64,000 nt of DNA from contig NZ_JACYGY010000002.1 of assembly GCF_015221875.1 (NCBI RefSeq), positions 417,573-481,572 on the forward strand, given 5' to 3'. Below are positions 9,210 to 18,429 of this stretch, piece by piece (the first letter of the stretch is position 1; each line of letters starts with the position of its first letter). A program made the translations under genes and the position numbers. The DNA is from Dyadobacter subterraneus. GTDB taxonomy: Bacteria > Bacteroidota > Bacteroidia > Cytophagales > Spirosomataceae. The notes under the pieces were generated by a model. The model was given only the letters and a program-made list of their open reading frames with translations, did no database searches and was not told where the DNA came from.

Positions 9210-11072
9210 CTACTCCTCAGTTTCGTCGTCTTTTTTCGCTACTTTTTTTCCTTTTCTTTCAGTTTCTTCAAATTGTTCCTTCAAAGCAGAAAGTACACTT
9301 AGGTCACCAAAGGTAGATTTCTCTCCTTCTTTGGCAGCGCTATCTGTGTTAGAAGTTGTGTTCTTAGCCTGAGTTGCAGCAGGTTTAGGAGCCTTTTCTT
9401 CTTTTTTCTCTTCAACAGCAGGAGCAACAGAAGGTTTCACTTTTGAGTGAGTAAGAACGATTTTCTTTTCGTCTTTCAAGAACTCAAGAACAGTGAAGTC
9501 TAAGCTTTCTCCAACTTCAGCAACTGAACCATCTTCTTTTGTAAGGTTTTTCACCGCAGCGATTCCTTCGATACCGTATGGCAATTCCAAAGTTGCGAAT
9601 TTGTCTCCTTTTGCTACGATTGTAGAACGGTGAACAGATCCAACAGCGAAGATTGTTTCAAAAGTATCCCATGGATTTTCTTCAAGTTGTTTGTGACCTA
9701 GTGCCAAACGACGGTTTTCAGCGTCAAGCTCAAGAACCACAACTTCAAGTTCGTCATTAACTTTTACGAAATCCGAAGGATGTTTAATTTTCTTAGTCCA
9801 TGATAAGTCAGAAACGTGAACTAGTCCGTCGATACCTTCTTCAAGTTCGATAAACAAACCGAAGTTAGTAAGGTTACGTACTACACCTTTATGACGAGTA
9901 CCAATTGCATACTTATCTTTCAATGAACCTTGAGTCCAAGGATCTTCGGTAAGTTGTTTGATACCAAGAGACATTTTGCGTTCCTGACGGTCAAGTGTCA
10001 ATACAACTGCGTTGATCTCGTCGTTTACATTCATAAACTCCTGAGGATTGCGCAGGTGCTGAGACCATGACATTTCAGATACGTGGATCAAACCTTCAAC
10101 ACCTGGTTTGATTTCAAGGAAAGCGCCGTAATCAGCAACGTTAACGATACGTCCTGTTACTTTTGATCCAACCTGGATATCTTCTGACAACGAATCCCAT
10201 GGGTGAGACTGAAGTTGTTTCAAGCCAAGAGAGATACGTTTTTTCTCTTCGTCAAAATCAAGAACCACAACGTTAAGCTTCTGGTCAAGTGCCAAAAGAT
10301 CTGACGGGTGGTTGATACGACCCCAGGAAATATCTGTAATGTGCAACAAACCGTCAACACCACCAAGATCGATGAACACACCGAAGTTAGTCATGTTCTT
10401 AATAACACCTTCTAGAACTTGTCCTTTTTCAAGGTTGTTAAGGATTTGCTGACGTTGTGCTTCAAGATCTTTTTCGATCAGGATTTTATGAGAAACTACA
10501 ACGTTATCGTTTGCGTAGTTAATCTTAACAACTTTCACTTCCATACGTTTTCCAACAAAAATGTCGAAATCACGAATTGGTTTCACGTCGATTTGTGAAC
10601 CTGGCAAGAAAGCTTCGATACCAAATATATCTACAATAAGACCTCCTTTGGTTCTTCTCTTCACGTTAGCATCGATAACCACATCCTCGTCAAACGATTT
10701 CTGGATGTTATCCCATGCAGTAATTACTTTTGCTTTTTTACGTGAAAGAACAAGCTGACCTTGTGCGTCTTCCTGGTTTTCTACATAAACTTCCACTTCG
10801 TCACCAATTTTCAAAGCTGGCAAGTCACGGAATTCATTAAATGAAACGATACCATCAGATTTGAAACCGATGTTAAGAATCACCTCGCGGTCTGTAATAC
10901 CTACAACCACACCTTTAACAACTTCTTTTTCCTGAACAGGAGAAATTGTTGTTTCGTACATTTCTTCAAAACGAGTACGGTCAGCAGCTGAATAGCCTGT
11001 ACCGAATCCTTTGTCCTCTGCTTTTTCCCAATCGAAATCAGGCAATACTTGTGTTTGTTTTTCCTTAGACAT
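9210..11072 (-). CDS. rpsA: 30S ribosomal protein S1
   Basis: This 620-residue protein carries a series of S1 RNA-binding repeats. Typical repeat cores are visible, such as GVVVGITDREVILNIGFKSDG (early), VIKNMTNFGVFIDLGGVDGL, and VVRNLTNFGLFIELEEGIDGL, with GLLHITDISW, GLIHVSEMSW and GLVHVSDLSW as repeat ends. The last 80 residues are a Lys/Glu/Ala-rich, probably disordered tail. S1 binds mRNA on the small ribosomal subunit and helps initiation; in Bacteroidota, where Shine-Dalgarno use is weak, this role is expected to matter. The start at 11072 gives the usual N-terminal acidic segment. A TACCTTTG promoter element lies about 85 bases upstream. Confidence 0.96.
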   Translation of the reverse strand: MSKEKQTQVLPDFDWEKAEDKGFGTGYSAADRTRFEEMYETTISPVQEKEVVKGVVVGITDREVILNIGFKSDGIVSFNEFRDLPALKIGDEVEVYVENQEDAQGQLVLSRKKAKVITAWDNIQKSFDEDVVIDANVKRRTKGGLIVDIFGIEAFLPGSQIDVKPIRDFDIFVGKRMEVKVVKINYANDNVVVSHKILIEKDLEAQRQQILNNLEKGQVLEGVIKNMTNFGVFIDLGGVDGLLHITDISWGRINHPSDLLALDQKLNVVVLDFDEEKKRISLGLKQLQSHPWDSLSEDIQVGSKVTGRIVNVADYGAFLEIKPGVEGLIHVSEMSWSQHLRNPQEFMNVNDEINAVVLTLDRQERKMSLGIKQLTEDPWTQGSLKDKYAIGTRHKGVVRNLTNFGLFIELEEGIDGLVHVSDLSWTKKIKHPSDFVKVNDELEVVVLELDAENRRLALGHKQLEENPWDTFETIFAVGSVHRSTIVAKGDKFATLELPYGIEGIAAVKNLTKEDGSVAEVGESLDFTVLEFLKDEKKIVLTHSKVKPSVAPAVEEKKEEKAPKPAATQAKNTTSNTDSAAKEGEKSTFGDLSVLSALKEQFEETERKGKKVAKKDDETEE

Positions 11073-11157
11073 AAATAGGAATTAAAGCTCTCAATTACAT
11101 CAACTGGCGAGCCACGCAGTTGAAAATTAGTTTGACTTGTTATTTAAAAAGAGGACG

Positions 11158-11165
11158 CAAAGGTA
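11158..11165 (-). promoter_or_regulatory. Probable -7 element of the rpsA promoter
   Basis: The minus strand reads TACCTTTG, a full match to the Bacteroidota -7 consensus TAnnTTTG. The expected TTTG about 19-21 bases further upstream is degenerate (only a T-rich stretch). The leader to rpsA would be about 80 bases and contains a small CAACTG/CAGTTG hairpin (11101-11122). Confidence 0.45.
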
Positions 11166-11255
11166 GGAATTTTCTAAATAAAAATCCAGTTCTCTAGGAT
11201 TTGATTTAGAAAAAAATTATAAGATGCCTGAAAAGGCGAAGTAGGGGAGTGTCAA

Positions 11256-11768
11256 TCAGTTAGCTGCTCGTTCTTTTACGCCAAGATATGGAAGCCATTC
11301 TGCATCTGTGAATCCAGAGAAGTCACGGATGAACATTAAGAAAGATGGTCGGAACGGACGCTGTCGTAAGTGCATTCCGGCTTCTTCCGGTGTGTAATCG
11401 CCTTTTTTCGAATTGCATCGTTTACAGGCAGTCGCTAAATTATCCCAGGTCGTTTTTCCTCCCCTTGATTTTGGCATGACATGATCGAGTGTTAAATGAT
11501 CGTGCGTTCCACAATACTGACATCGATTTCCGTCCCTTTTGAAAATATTATGGCGGGTCATGACAACGCCGCGGTAAGGAAGGTGAATGTAGCTATTCAG
11601 GCGAATAACAATGGGCATTGGATATTGGTCCCGTACAGTCCGGAGAAAATGAGTCGGGGACTCAGCCAACAATTCAGCTTTGTTTAGATAAACTAAGAGA
11701 AATGCCTTTGGCACTGTGCAAACACTAAGTGCGCTGTAATCTTGATTAAGAACCAGAACTTTACCCAT
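11256..11768 (-). CDS. HNH endonuclease family protein
   Basis: The 170-residue protein has a classic HNH/zinc motif set: CQYCG, then LDHVMPKSRGG, then DNLATACKRCNSKKGD (about residues 84-125). The N-terminal 70 residues (MGKVLVLNQDYSALSVC) match the widespread bacterial single-domain HNH proteins of the RMQ/McrA-like group found beside housekeeping genes in Bacteroidota and Cyanobacteria. The metal-binding Cys pairs and the catalytic His are intact, so nuclease activity is plausible, but its substrate and role are not known. It is flanked by rpsA and smpB in the same direction with gaps of about 180 bases, so it may have its own promoter. No partner methylase or mobile element is nearby. Confidence 0.88.
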   Translation of the reverse strand: MGKVLVLNQDYSALSVCTVPKAFLLVYLNKAELLAESPTHFLRTVRDQYPMPIVIRLNSYIHLPYRGVVMTRHNIFKRDGNRCQYCGTHDHLTLDHVMPKSRGGKTTWDNLATACKRCNSKKGDYTPEEAGMHLRQRPFRPSFLMFIRDFSGFTDAEWLPYLGVKERAAN

Positions 11769-11933
11769 GAGTCTTTACGGCAATTAATTCCCACAATATA
11801 GGAAATTTACCTAAAAAAACGTTTCGTAAAATTCAATTATTATTAAAAAAGACTTCTCTTTACCGCCTGAGATTTAATTATACGGAAAATTTCCGGCCAA
11901 CTGATTAAATGGCTAACTCTCAGACTATATTAA

Positions 11934-12392
11934 TTAATAGTCTGAGCGATCACTTTCACGTTTCAGATCTTTTTCCTTAATACTATCTCTTTTGTCATAA
12001 AGCTTTTTACCTTTTGCCAAAGCGATATGCAATTTGGCAAAACCACGATCCGTTGTGAAGAGCTTAACCGGAACAATCGTCAACCCCTGATCTTTCAAGT
12101 TTTCACTTAATTTTCTCATTTCACGTTTTGTAAGCAAAAGCTTCCGGTCCCGTAAAGGATCATGATTCCAGTGTGTGCCTTCGGTGTAAACAGAAATGTG
12201 CATACTGCGAACGTACAATTCACCATCCATAAAAAGACAGTAAGCATCTGTAAGATTTACCTTACCCTGACGTATCGATTTTATTTCAGTTCCTGTCAGC
12301 GACAAGCCTGCTGTAAACTCTTCAAGAAAAAAATATTCGAACGACGCACGTCTGTTTCGGATATCGACTTTTTTTACTAATTTTTCTGACAT
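11934..12392 (-). CDS. smpB: SsrA-binding protein SmpB
   Basis: The 152-residue product is a full-length SmpB. It shows the family core near the N-terminus (NRRASFEYFF, GLSLTGTEIKSIRQGKVNL, residues about 12-46), the middle HISVYTEGTHWNHDPLRDRKLLL stretch in two parts around residues 65-88, and the basic C-terminal tail (KGKKLYDKRDSIKEKD) that mimics codon-anticodon pairing in the decoding centre. SmpB binds tmRNA and brings it to stalled ribosomes for trans-translation. The tmRNA gene is not in this window. The gene stands alone between an HNH nuclease and a convergently or divergently placed secreted protein gene; the start at 12392 is the only sensible one. Confidence 0.97.
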   Translation of the reverse strand: MSEKLVKKVDIRNRRASFEYFFLEEFTAGLSLTGTEIKSIRQGKVNLTDAYCLFMDGELYVRSMHISVYTEGTHWNHDPLRDRKLLLTKREMRKLSENLKDQGLTIVPVKLFTTDRGFAKLHIALAKGKKLYDKRDSIKEKDLKRESDRSDY

Positions 12393-12454
12393 ATTATATT
12401 CCTAACACAAAAAGGTCTGTAAAATTAGAGGTTTTGCTAAAACTATACCAACAA

Positions 12455-12934
12455 ATGAAAATAACGAGCAACATGCATCGATTTAAATTTCTCCTTTTTG
12501 TGATTATTTTAATTTTTTCGAAACAAATCGTGATGGCTCAGTCGCAAGATGCTGCGGTAAGAGCTTCGGTAGATAAATTATTTGACGGAATGAGATCAGG
12601 AGATTCTTCTGTGGTAAGAAGTGTTTTTATTCCACAATCAACTTTGACTTCTGTTTCAACCAATGCGAAAGATTCTGTAATGACACATGTGAGCAAAACG
12701 GACGACTTTGTAGCCGCCGTAGGAAAGCCGCATACAGAAAAGTGGGATGAAAGAATTTACGATGTAAAAATTTCAGTGGACGGACCAATGGCCATTGTCT
12801 GGGCTCCGTATAAGTTTTACCGGGGCGAAACATTTTCTCATTGTGGCGTAAATGTTTTTACCATGATCAAAACAAAAAGCGGCTGGAAAATAAATTCAAT
12901 TACAGATACGCGAAGAAAAACGGATTGTCTGTAA
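12455..12934 (+). CDS. Secreted NTF2-like (SnoaL/DUF4440-type) protein
   Basis: From the ATG at 12455 the product has about 159 residues with a signal peptide (FLLFVIILIFSKQIVMAQ) and a mature domain of about 130 residues. The opening helix (DAAVRASVDKLFDGMRSGDSSVVRSVF) and the closing strands (GVNVFTMIKTKSGWKINSITDTR) are typical of NTF2-like/SnoaL folds. A second ATG at 12473 would also keep the signal peptide; a TTG at 12434 is less likely. These proteins often bind small ligands or act as unknown-function enzymes; no catalytic assignment is possible. The gene is divergent from smpB and ends one base before the convergent radical SAM gene stop, so the two 3' ends abut. Confidence 0.7.
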   Translation: MKITSNMHRFKFLLFVIILIFSKQIVMAQSQDAAVRASVDKLFDGMRSGDSSVVRSVFIPQSTLTSVSTNAKDSVMTHVSKTDDFVAAVGKPHTEKWDERIYDVKISVDGPMAIVWAPYKFYRGETFSHCGVNVFTMIKTKSGWKINSITDTRRKTDCL

Positions 12935-13912
12935 CTACATTTTTAGCATTTGCTTCCAGGTACCTTTGATACGATTATACTTGATCGTACTTGGTAAAGC
13001 TTTCCACCAATATCGGTTCATCTCAACAGCAAAAGATGGCTGCATATAACAATTGATCGCACAACCTTCACATGCCGGCAGTTTTCCTTCCAGTGCCACT
13101 AATTTCTGAACTTCGTCGGAATGATACAGATCGTAGAGATTTCCTTCGATCGGAAAATCTTTCAGACCTAAATGATAGCAGGGGAGAACAAGTTTATTTT
13201 CCGGAGAAATTACAATTGTGGTACTTGCAGCTTTACAAATTGGATCATCCACATGATTTCCTCCATCCAGTCTTAACTGAATAAATGCTTCATTGAGATA
13301 AACATTTTTTTGTTTCCCCCACCAAAGCAGCTCTTTCAATGTTTGCTCGGAAAGATTTCCTCCTACACCATTATATTCAAAAACCGGATTTAAAATAAGG
13401 ATCAGATCATTAGGCAGACAAATCTCTTCCCACATCCGTTTTATCTGATCAACATTATCTTCAAAAATGGTGAAAATGATATCCGGCCGCTCTCCCATTT
13501 CCCTGGCAATCTGAATCGACTCCATTACTTTGTCGAAACATTTTACGTTTCGTGATTTATCATGTTCATCACGATCAGGAGAATCCAGGGAAAAATGGAG
13601 CATGTCAACCAGGCCCTTTAATCTTTCCGCATATTTTGGATAAAGCAAACCATTGCTCGTTACCGTGGTAATCATACCCTGCTCTTTTGCCTCACGAAGT
13701 AAAACATCAAGCTGACGGTGAAGCAATGGCTCTCCTCCTGTAAAATCTATAACCTTTACTCCCAACCGTTTCAAATCCCGGATATTGTCCCGAAGATTTT
13801 CAACAGTGATATAAGGCGACGGTTTCTCCCATATGTCGCAGAAACCACAGGACGCATTGCAGCGATACGTTACATAGTAGTTACAAAGGACAGGATGGGA
13901 GATTAAACGCAT
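12935..13912 (-). CDS. Radical SAM protein with SPASM-like C-terminal cysteines
   Basis: The 325-residue protein has the radical SAM cluster motif CNASCGFC (Cys18, Cys22, Cys25), the GGEPLL motif (about residues 60-65) and a TIM-barrel length typical of the family. The C-terminal third has further cysteines (CKAAS, LPCYHLG, CEGCAINC), consistent with a SPASM/Twitch-type auxiliary iron-sulphur cluster. Such proteins include peptide-modifying maturases and hopanoid HpnH-like enzymes; the substrate cannot be named. No small precursor peptide is visible next to it. It starts one base after the accD stop, so it is very likely cotranscribed with accD; whether that has functional meaning is unclear. 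Confidence 0.85.
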   Translation of the reverse strand: MRLISHPVLCNYYVTYRCNASCGFCDIWEKPSPYITVENLRDNIRDLKRLGVKVIDFTGGEPLLHRQLDVLLREAKEQGMITTVTSNGLLYPKYAERLKGLVDMLHFSLDSPDRDEHDKSRNVKCFDKVMESIQIAREMGERPDIIFTIFEDNVDQIKRMWEEICLPNDLILILNPVFEYNGVGGNLSEQTLKELLWWGKQKNVYLNEAFIQLRLDGGNHVDDPICKAASTTIVISPENKLVLPCYHLGLKDFPIEGNLYDLYHSDEVQKLVALEGKLPACEGCAINCYMQPSFAVEMNRYWWKALPSTIKYNRIKGTWKQMLKM

Positions 13913-13913
13913 A

Positions 13914-14756
13914 TTATTTCAGCATCGTTAACAGACTGCTTAGTTTGTCTTTTAAATCTTTACGGTCAACAATAAAATCAAGGAAACCGTGCTCCAAAAC
14001 AAATTCAGCACTCTGGAAACCTTTCGGAAGATCCTTACCAATTGTCTCACGAATAACACGCGGACCGGCAAAACCAATCAAAGCTTCAGGTTCAGAAATA
14101 TTGAAATCTCCCAACATCGCATAAGAAGCAGTTACGCCACCTGTTGTTGGATCTGTCAATAAGGATATGTATGGGATTTTTGCTTCGGATAATAAAGCAA
14201 GTCTTGCGGAGGTCTTTGCCATTTGCATCAATGAAAATCCTGCTTCCATCATACGCGCACCACCCGATTTTGAAATCATCAGAAACGGTTGTTTGTGTTT
14301 GATAGAATAGTTGATCGCACGAGCGATTTTTTCTCCAACCACAGAACCCATAGAACCGCCGATGAAATTGAAATCCATACAGGCAATTACGATTTTCACA
14401 TCATTCATTTTTCCGTGACCCGTACGCACAGCATCTTTCAATCCTGTTTTCAGCTGGGTTGCCTTGATACGATCCGGATATGCTTTGGTATCTACAAAAT
14501 GCAAAGGATCACCAGAAGTCAGATCAGCATCCAGTTCAGTATATTTATTATCGTCGAACAATAATTCGAAGTAAATATCAGATCCCACTTTTTCGTGGTA
14601 ATTACAATGCGGACAAGTGTAAGCGTTCAATTTATGCTCTCTTGTAGCAGTAATTTTCTTACAATTTGGACATTGATACCACAACCCGTCCGGAGCCTCG
14701 CGCTTCATTTCCGTGGGTGTATTGATGCCTTTTTCTTTCCGAATAAACCAGGACAT
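13914..14756 (-). CDS. accD: Acetyl-CoA carboxylase carboxyltransferase subunit beta
   Basis: The 280-residue product begins with the Cys4 zinc ribbon (YQCPNCKK and [10 protein letters not shown], residues 27-60) followed by the crotonase-fold carboxyltransferase core with [32 protein letters not shown] and [18 protein letters not shown]. It forms the carboxyltransferase with AccA and makes malonyl-CoA for fatty acid synthesis. The gene is preceded by a good Bacteroidota promoter (14835-14866) and is followed at once by the radical SAM gene. Length and motifs are normal. Confidence 0.97.
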   Translation of the reverse strand: MSWFIRKEKGINTPTEMKREAPDGLWYQCPNCKKITATREHKLNAYTCPHCNYHEKVGSDIYFELLFDDNKYTELDADLTSGDPLHFVDTKAYPDRIKATQLKTGLKDAVRTGHGKMNDVKIVIACMDFNFIGGSMGSVVGEKIARAINYSIKHKQPFLMISKSGGARMMEAGFSLMQMAKTSARLALLSEAKIPYISLLTDPTTGGVTASYAMLGDFNISEPEALIGFAGPRVIRETIGKDLPKGFQSAEFVLEHGFLDFIVDRKDLKDKLSSLLTMLK

Positions 14757-14834
14757 ATTTTTTAGTGGGTTAATATCTTTGATTATAGCTTGTAAACAAA
14801 CCTTTTATCTAACATTCATGATGAAATCAGGGGT

Positions 14835-14866
14835 CAAATATACTAATAAATGTTTGGTATCGTCAA
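14835..14866 (-). promoter_or_regulatory. Promoter for accD
   Basis: The minus strand reads TTG (14864-14866), 21 bases, then TATATTTG (14835-14842), an excellent fit to the Bacteroidota consensus. The leader to accD would be about 75 bases. The rest of the 263-base divergent gap up to 15019 shows no gene. Confidence 0.6.
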
Positions 14867-15019
14867 GCTGTGATTGAGTATTGGCCTTCAGCACTTTGTC
14901 CCGGCACGGTTTATTGATAATTCGTTGCGAACAAAAAATAGTTTTAACTTGTTGCCTAATTCAATTTATCAAGACCCACAACGAATTAACCAAACGATTT
15001 CCATTCGTATATTTTAAGT

Positions 15020-15559
15020 ATGTCAGCCATTTCCCCTATTGTGATCATTGTTGGTACCAACCGGCCAAATTCCATGTCACGACGTGTTGCAGAATATTAT
15101 CAAAAACTTCTCGCTCAGTCCAACACTTCAAGTACAATTCTCGATCTGGTTGATTTGCCCCATGACTTTACTTTCACCGCACTGTATGGAAATAGTGGAA
15201 AGAATGACGCATTCAATACATTAAAAAGCCATATTGACGGAGCAGAAAAATTCATTTTTATTGTACCAGAATATAACGGCTCCTATCCTGGTGTCTTAAA
15301 AGCTTTTATTGACGGTCTTCCTTATCCAAACAGTTTTACCAATAAGAAAGCAGCACTTGTTGGTTTATCTTCCAATATGCATGGGGCGATTGTCGCGCTG
15401 AGCCACATGAATGATATTTTCAGCTATCTGGGAATGAACACGCTTGCGCTTCGCGTAAAACTTGCCCAGATTCAATCCCATTTTGTTGATAATGAAATAA
15501 CCAATCCATTATATAAAGAGTTGCTTGAAATTCAGGCAGAACAAATCATCCGGTTTTAA
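15020..15559 (+). CDS. NADPH-dependent FMN reductase family protein
   Basis: The 179-residue flavodoxin-like protein has the FMN phosphate loop GTNRPNSMSRRVAEYY near residue 12-27 and the flavin-contact motif PEYNGSYPGVLKAFIDGLP (about residues 80-98), both diagnostic of the NADPH-dependent FMN reductase family (azoreductase/chromate reductase/ArsH-like). It probably reduces quinones or other small molecules using FMN, in the cytoplasm. The gene is alone, divergent from accD and convergent with ftsZ, with a shared bidirectional terminator directly after it. The substrate is unknown. Confidence 0.88.
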   Translation: MSAISPIVIIVGTNRPNSMSRRVAEYYQKLLAQSNTSSTILDLVDLPHDFTFTALYGNSGKNDAFNTLKSHIDGAEKFIFIVPEYNGSYPGVLKAFIDGLPYPNSFTNKKAALVGLSSNMHGAIVALSHMNDIFSYLGMNTLALRVKLAQIQSHFVDNEITNPLYKELLEIQAEQIIRF

Positions 15560-15566
15560 AAAGAAA

Positions 15567-15590
15567 AGGAGCCTAATGGCTCCTCTCTTT
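15567..15590. terminator. Bidirectional terminator between FMN reductase and ftsZ
   Basis: Arms AGGAGCC (15567-15573) and GGCTCCT (15578-15584) with a TAAT loop; flanking A-rich and T-rich runs on the two sides serve both strands. It closes the FMN reductase gene on + and the whole murD-ftsZ cluster on -. Confidence 0.7.
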
Positions 15591-15591
15591 T

Positions 15592-17019
15592 TTATTTTAA
15601 CCAATGTTGTTCCATTTCATTTGAAGGAATTGAAGGTCGTTTCCACAATTCAATGTGGCTGCGACGATATGCCGGTCCTTCAAGATCTCCCCATTTCACC
15701 AAACCTCCCTGGAAAGATTTGATCATGGCCTGTAATTTTGCAGTTTCTTCGTTAGACCATTCATTGCTTTCTTCCAGATCTACATACGAAACATGTGTAT
15801 AAGCTCTGTTGTCCATTGCAATGATATTAGGGTCTACCATAAAATCAATCGAACTTGTAGCTGTATTTTCTTCCAATTCCTGGGTAAGAACCATTTCAGG
15901 AGCTGTTTCTTCTACAAAAGGTATTTCTGCTACAACTTCCTGCGTTTGCGTTTTTCCTGTAAAGCCATTTTTCAGTTCAATACCAGGAATCGGAGATTCA
16001 ACGCTGTCAAAACCTGCAGCTACAATTGTAACACGAAGTTTATCTCCAAGAGAATCATCCGTAATTGTACCCAGTTTAAACATTCTTGCTTCACCGCCAA
16101 CCTGCGAAAGTACATAACGCCAGATTTCGCGCTGTTCTTTCATTGTAGCTTCGCGCTTTTTGCTGGTCGCAAGCGTTACAAGAATACGTTTTGCACCACG
16201 GATATCACGATCATTCAGAAGAGGTGAATCCAATGCTTCTTTAATAGCCAGCTGAGCACGGTCAACACCGGTTGCCTCAGCCGTACCCATTACAGATTGT
16301 CCGGCATTTTTAAGAACTTTTTCAACGTCCTTGAAATCCGTATTTATATTTCCATTGGTTGTAATGATCTCGGAAATACTTTTTACAGCATTAAGAAGTA
16401 TTCCATCCGCCTCAGCAAAAGCCTGAGTCAATGTCATATCTTCGTAAAGCTCTTCCAGTTTATCGTTCAATACAACCAGTACAGTATCGCTAAATTCTTT
16501 CAGCTGTTCAATACCTTCCAGAGCTTGCTCTTTCTTGTCAAGTCCTTCCCAGGTATAAGGCGCTGTAACAACCGCTACGGTAAGTTTGCCCATTTCCTTG
16601 GCCAACTGTGCAATCACAGGAGCTGCCCCGGTTCCGGTTCCACCACCCATACCAGCCGTAATAAAAACCATCTGCGTAGAACCTCCGAGCAAAGCTTTTA
16701 TTTCTTCGATCGTTTCAAGTGCCGCTTCTTTTCCTTTTGTTGCATCTGTTCCTGCTCCCAGTCCCTGGGTTAAGGTAGCACCAAGTTGAATCTTTACGGG
16801 TACCGGGCTATTTGCCAATGCTTGTCTGTCGGTATTACAAACAGCAAACTCTACATCTTTGATTTTTTTCTCAAACATGTAGTTGACGGCATTACTTCCT
16901 CCGCCTCCAACGCCTATCACTTTGATGATAGCAGGTTCGGACATGACTCCGTTGGTTTCCTTAACGATTTCGTTCACAATGTAGTCCTGGTCTAAAGAGT
17001 GCAACAAATTTTTATTCAT
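15592..17019 (-). CDS. ftsZ: Cell division protein FtsZ
   Basis: The 475-residue tubulin homologue has the GTP-binding signature GGGTGTGAAP (about residues 124-133), the N-terminal GVGGGGSNAVNYM loop and the T7 catalytic loop region (NTDFKDVEKVL). After the GTPase domain (to about residue 340) comes a variable acidic linker of about 100 residues and a C-terminal segment with GPAYRR, comparable to the conserved C-terminal peptide that binds FtsA, followed by an extra tail of about 20 residues. FtsZ forms the division ring. It is the last gene of the cluster, 45 bases after ftsA, before a terminator. Confidence 0.97.
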   Translation of the reverse strand: MNKNLLHSLDQDYIVNEIVKETNGVMSEPAIIKVIGVGGGGSNAVNYMFEKKIKDVEFAVCNTDRQALANSPVPVKIQLGATLTQGLGAGTDATKGKEAALETIEEIKALLGGSTQMVFITAGMGGGTGTGAAPVIAQLAKEMGKLTVAVVTAPYTWEGLDKKEQALEGIEQLKEFSDTVLVVLNDKLEELYEDMTLTQAFAEADGILLNAVKSISEIITTNGNINTDFKDVEKVLKNAGQSVMGTAEATGVDRAQLAIKEALDSPLLNDRDIRGAKRILVTLATSKKREATMKEQREIWRYVLSQVGGEARMFKLGTITDDSLGDKLRVTIVAAGFDSVESPIPGIELKNGFTGKTQTQEVVAEIPFVEETAPEMVLTQELEENTATSSIDFMVDPNIIAMDNRAYTHVSYVDLEESNEWSNEETAKLQAMIKSFQGGLVKWGDLEGPAYRRSHIELWKRPSIPSNEMEQHWLK

Positions 17020-17064
17020 AGTCCGGGGTTGTTGTTGATATTAGTGCAATTTCTTCCTTTACTT

Positions 17065-18414
17065 TCAATAGTCTCCAATACTGTCATCCTTGCGACCAAT
17101 GATGCGGTCCCAAAACGAGCCGTCATCTTTTGGTACTTTTTTCAATTCTTTTGGTTTAGTCTGTGTTGGGGTTTCTCTTAACGGGGCACTTAGATGTACA
17201 GGAGGTTTACATATTGATTTTATGCGCGGATCAATTGACTTAATACCAGCCCAGGCTAATCCTATCGCAGTGGAATAGGAGGTATTGCTTACAGCATCGG
17301 CTTTGGCAGTATGTGCCAGACGTTCGGGCAATCCAACCCGAACAGGCATATTGGTTACTTTTTCAAATAAAATTTCAATTTCAGGAATATTGGCCGTTCC
17401 GCCAGTCAGAACGATTCCGCCAATAAGGTTTTCTTCGTAACCGGATTTAAGGATTTCAGCATAAACCATCGCTGCAATTTCCTTAAGTCTTTCTTCAATA
17501 ATTAATGCAACATTTTTCTTCAAAACCTGTTTTGGTGCACGACCTGCCAGGAAATTAACCAGCACTTCGATATTCAACGGAACGTCTGCAGAAATCGCTA
17601 CGCCATGTTCTTTTTTCAATTTTTCAGCATTGCCCAATTGAATTCCGCAGCCAGTACGCAAATCCGCTGTGATATGTCTGCCGGCAACCGGGAATGATGC
17701 TATATGACGAATAATACCGTCATAATAAATAACAAGATCCGTTGTATGATCACCGATATCAACCATTGCAATACCAGCTTTCATTTCGCCCTCATCCAAA
17801 ACAGCCAGGCTGGTTGCAAGAGGTGCGTAGATCATTTTATCAAATTTCAAATGAGAATCTGCTTCAAGAAGACTCTTTTTTGTTCTTTGAATGGATTGAT
17901 TATTTGCTGAAACAATAAGAAAATGTCCACCCAATTTTATTCCTGTTCTTCCCACCGGCTGACGAACGCCCATAGAACTGTCAACAACAAATTCCATAGG
18001 TAAAACATGAAGCACGTCATAATTTGCTTCTGTTTTTGCCCTGTACATATCATCAACCAACTGGTCTACATCTTTTTGGGTAACTTCATCACCGGTGGAT
18101 GAAGTGGGTCGTATCACACCGTCACTCTGTGGAGAAACTCTAACGTGCGATCCGCTGAAACTTACATTAACAACACCTATATCCAAATCAGAACGTGAAG
18201 ACGCCTCGTTCAATGCTTCACGAATTGCGTCTCCCACCTGCATTATATTTTCAACCGAACCATTAATCACGGCTCCTTCAGGCACAAGAACCTCACTAAA
18301 TCCCAAAATCTCAATATTGTCAAAACGAGATCCCGTGGATGTGCCCTGTGCTGCTACTACGGTAATTTTCGTGCTTCCAATATCTACTCCTACTACAATA
18401 TTATCCTGTGCCAT
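17065..18414 (-). CDS. ftsA: Cell division protein FtsA
   Basis: The 449-residue actin-like ATPase starts with the phosphate-1 motif VGVDIGSTKITVVAA and shows the second phosphate and adenosine motifs (MVDIGDHTTDLVIYYDG and GGIVLTGGTANIPEIE). The SHS2/1C domain occupies about residues 85-165. A C-terminal linker rich in Pro/Lys ends in WDRIIGRKDDSIGDY, likely part of the amphipathic membrane-targeting helix region. FtsA tethers FtsZ filaments to the membrane and recruits later division proteins. It lies 15 bases after ftsQ and 45 before ftsZ, the usual order. Confidence 0.96.
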   Translation of the reverse strand: MAQDNIVVGVDIGSTKITVVAAQGTSTGSRFDNIEILGFSEVLVPEGAVINGSVENIMQVGDAIREALNEASSRSDLDIGVVNVSFSGSHVRVSPQSDGVIRPTSSTGDEVTQKDVDQLVDDMYRAKTEANYDVLHVLPMEFVVDSSMGVRQPVGRTGIKLGGHFLIVSANNQSIQRTKKSLLEADSHLKFDKMIYAPLATSLAVLDEGEMKAGIAMVDIGDHTTDLVIYYDGIIRHIASFPVAGRHITADLRTGCGIQLGNAEKLKKEHGVAISADVPLNIEVLVNFLAGRAPKQVLKKNVALIIEERLKEIAAMVYAEILKSGYEENLIGGIVLTGGTANIPEIEILFEKVTNMPVRVGLPERLAHTAKADAVSNTSYSTAIGLAWAGIKSIDPRIKSICKPPVHLSAPLRETPTQTKPKELKKVPKDDGSFWDRIIGRKDDSIGDY

Positions 18415-18429
18415 GCTGATGGTGAATTA

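Noticed and set aside
11256..11768. HNH gene as part of a homing or mobile element
   Set aside because: No intron, repeats or host-gene interruption; the family is commonly a stand-alone chromosomal gene in Bacteroidota.
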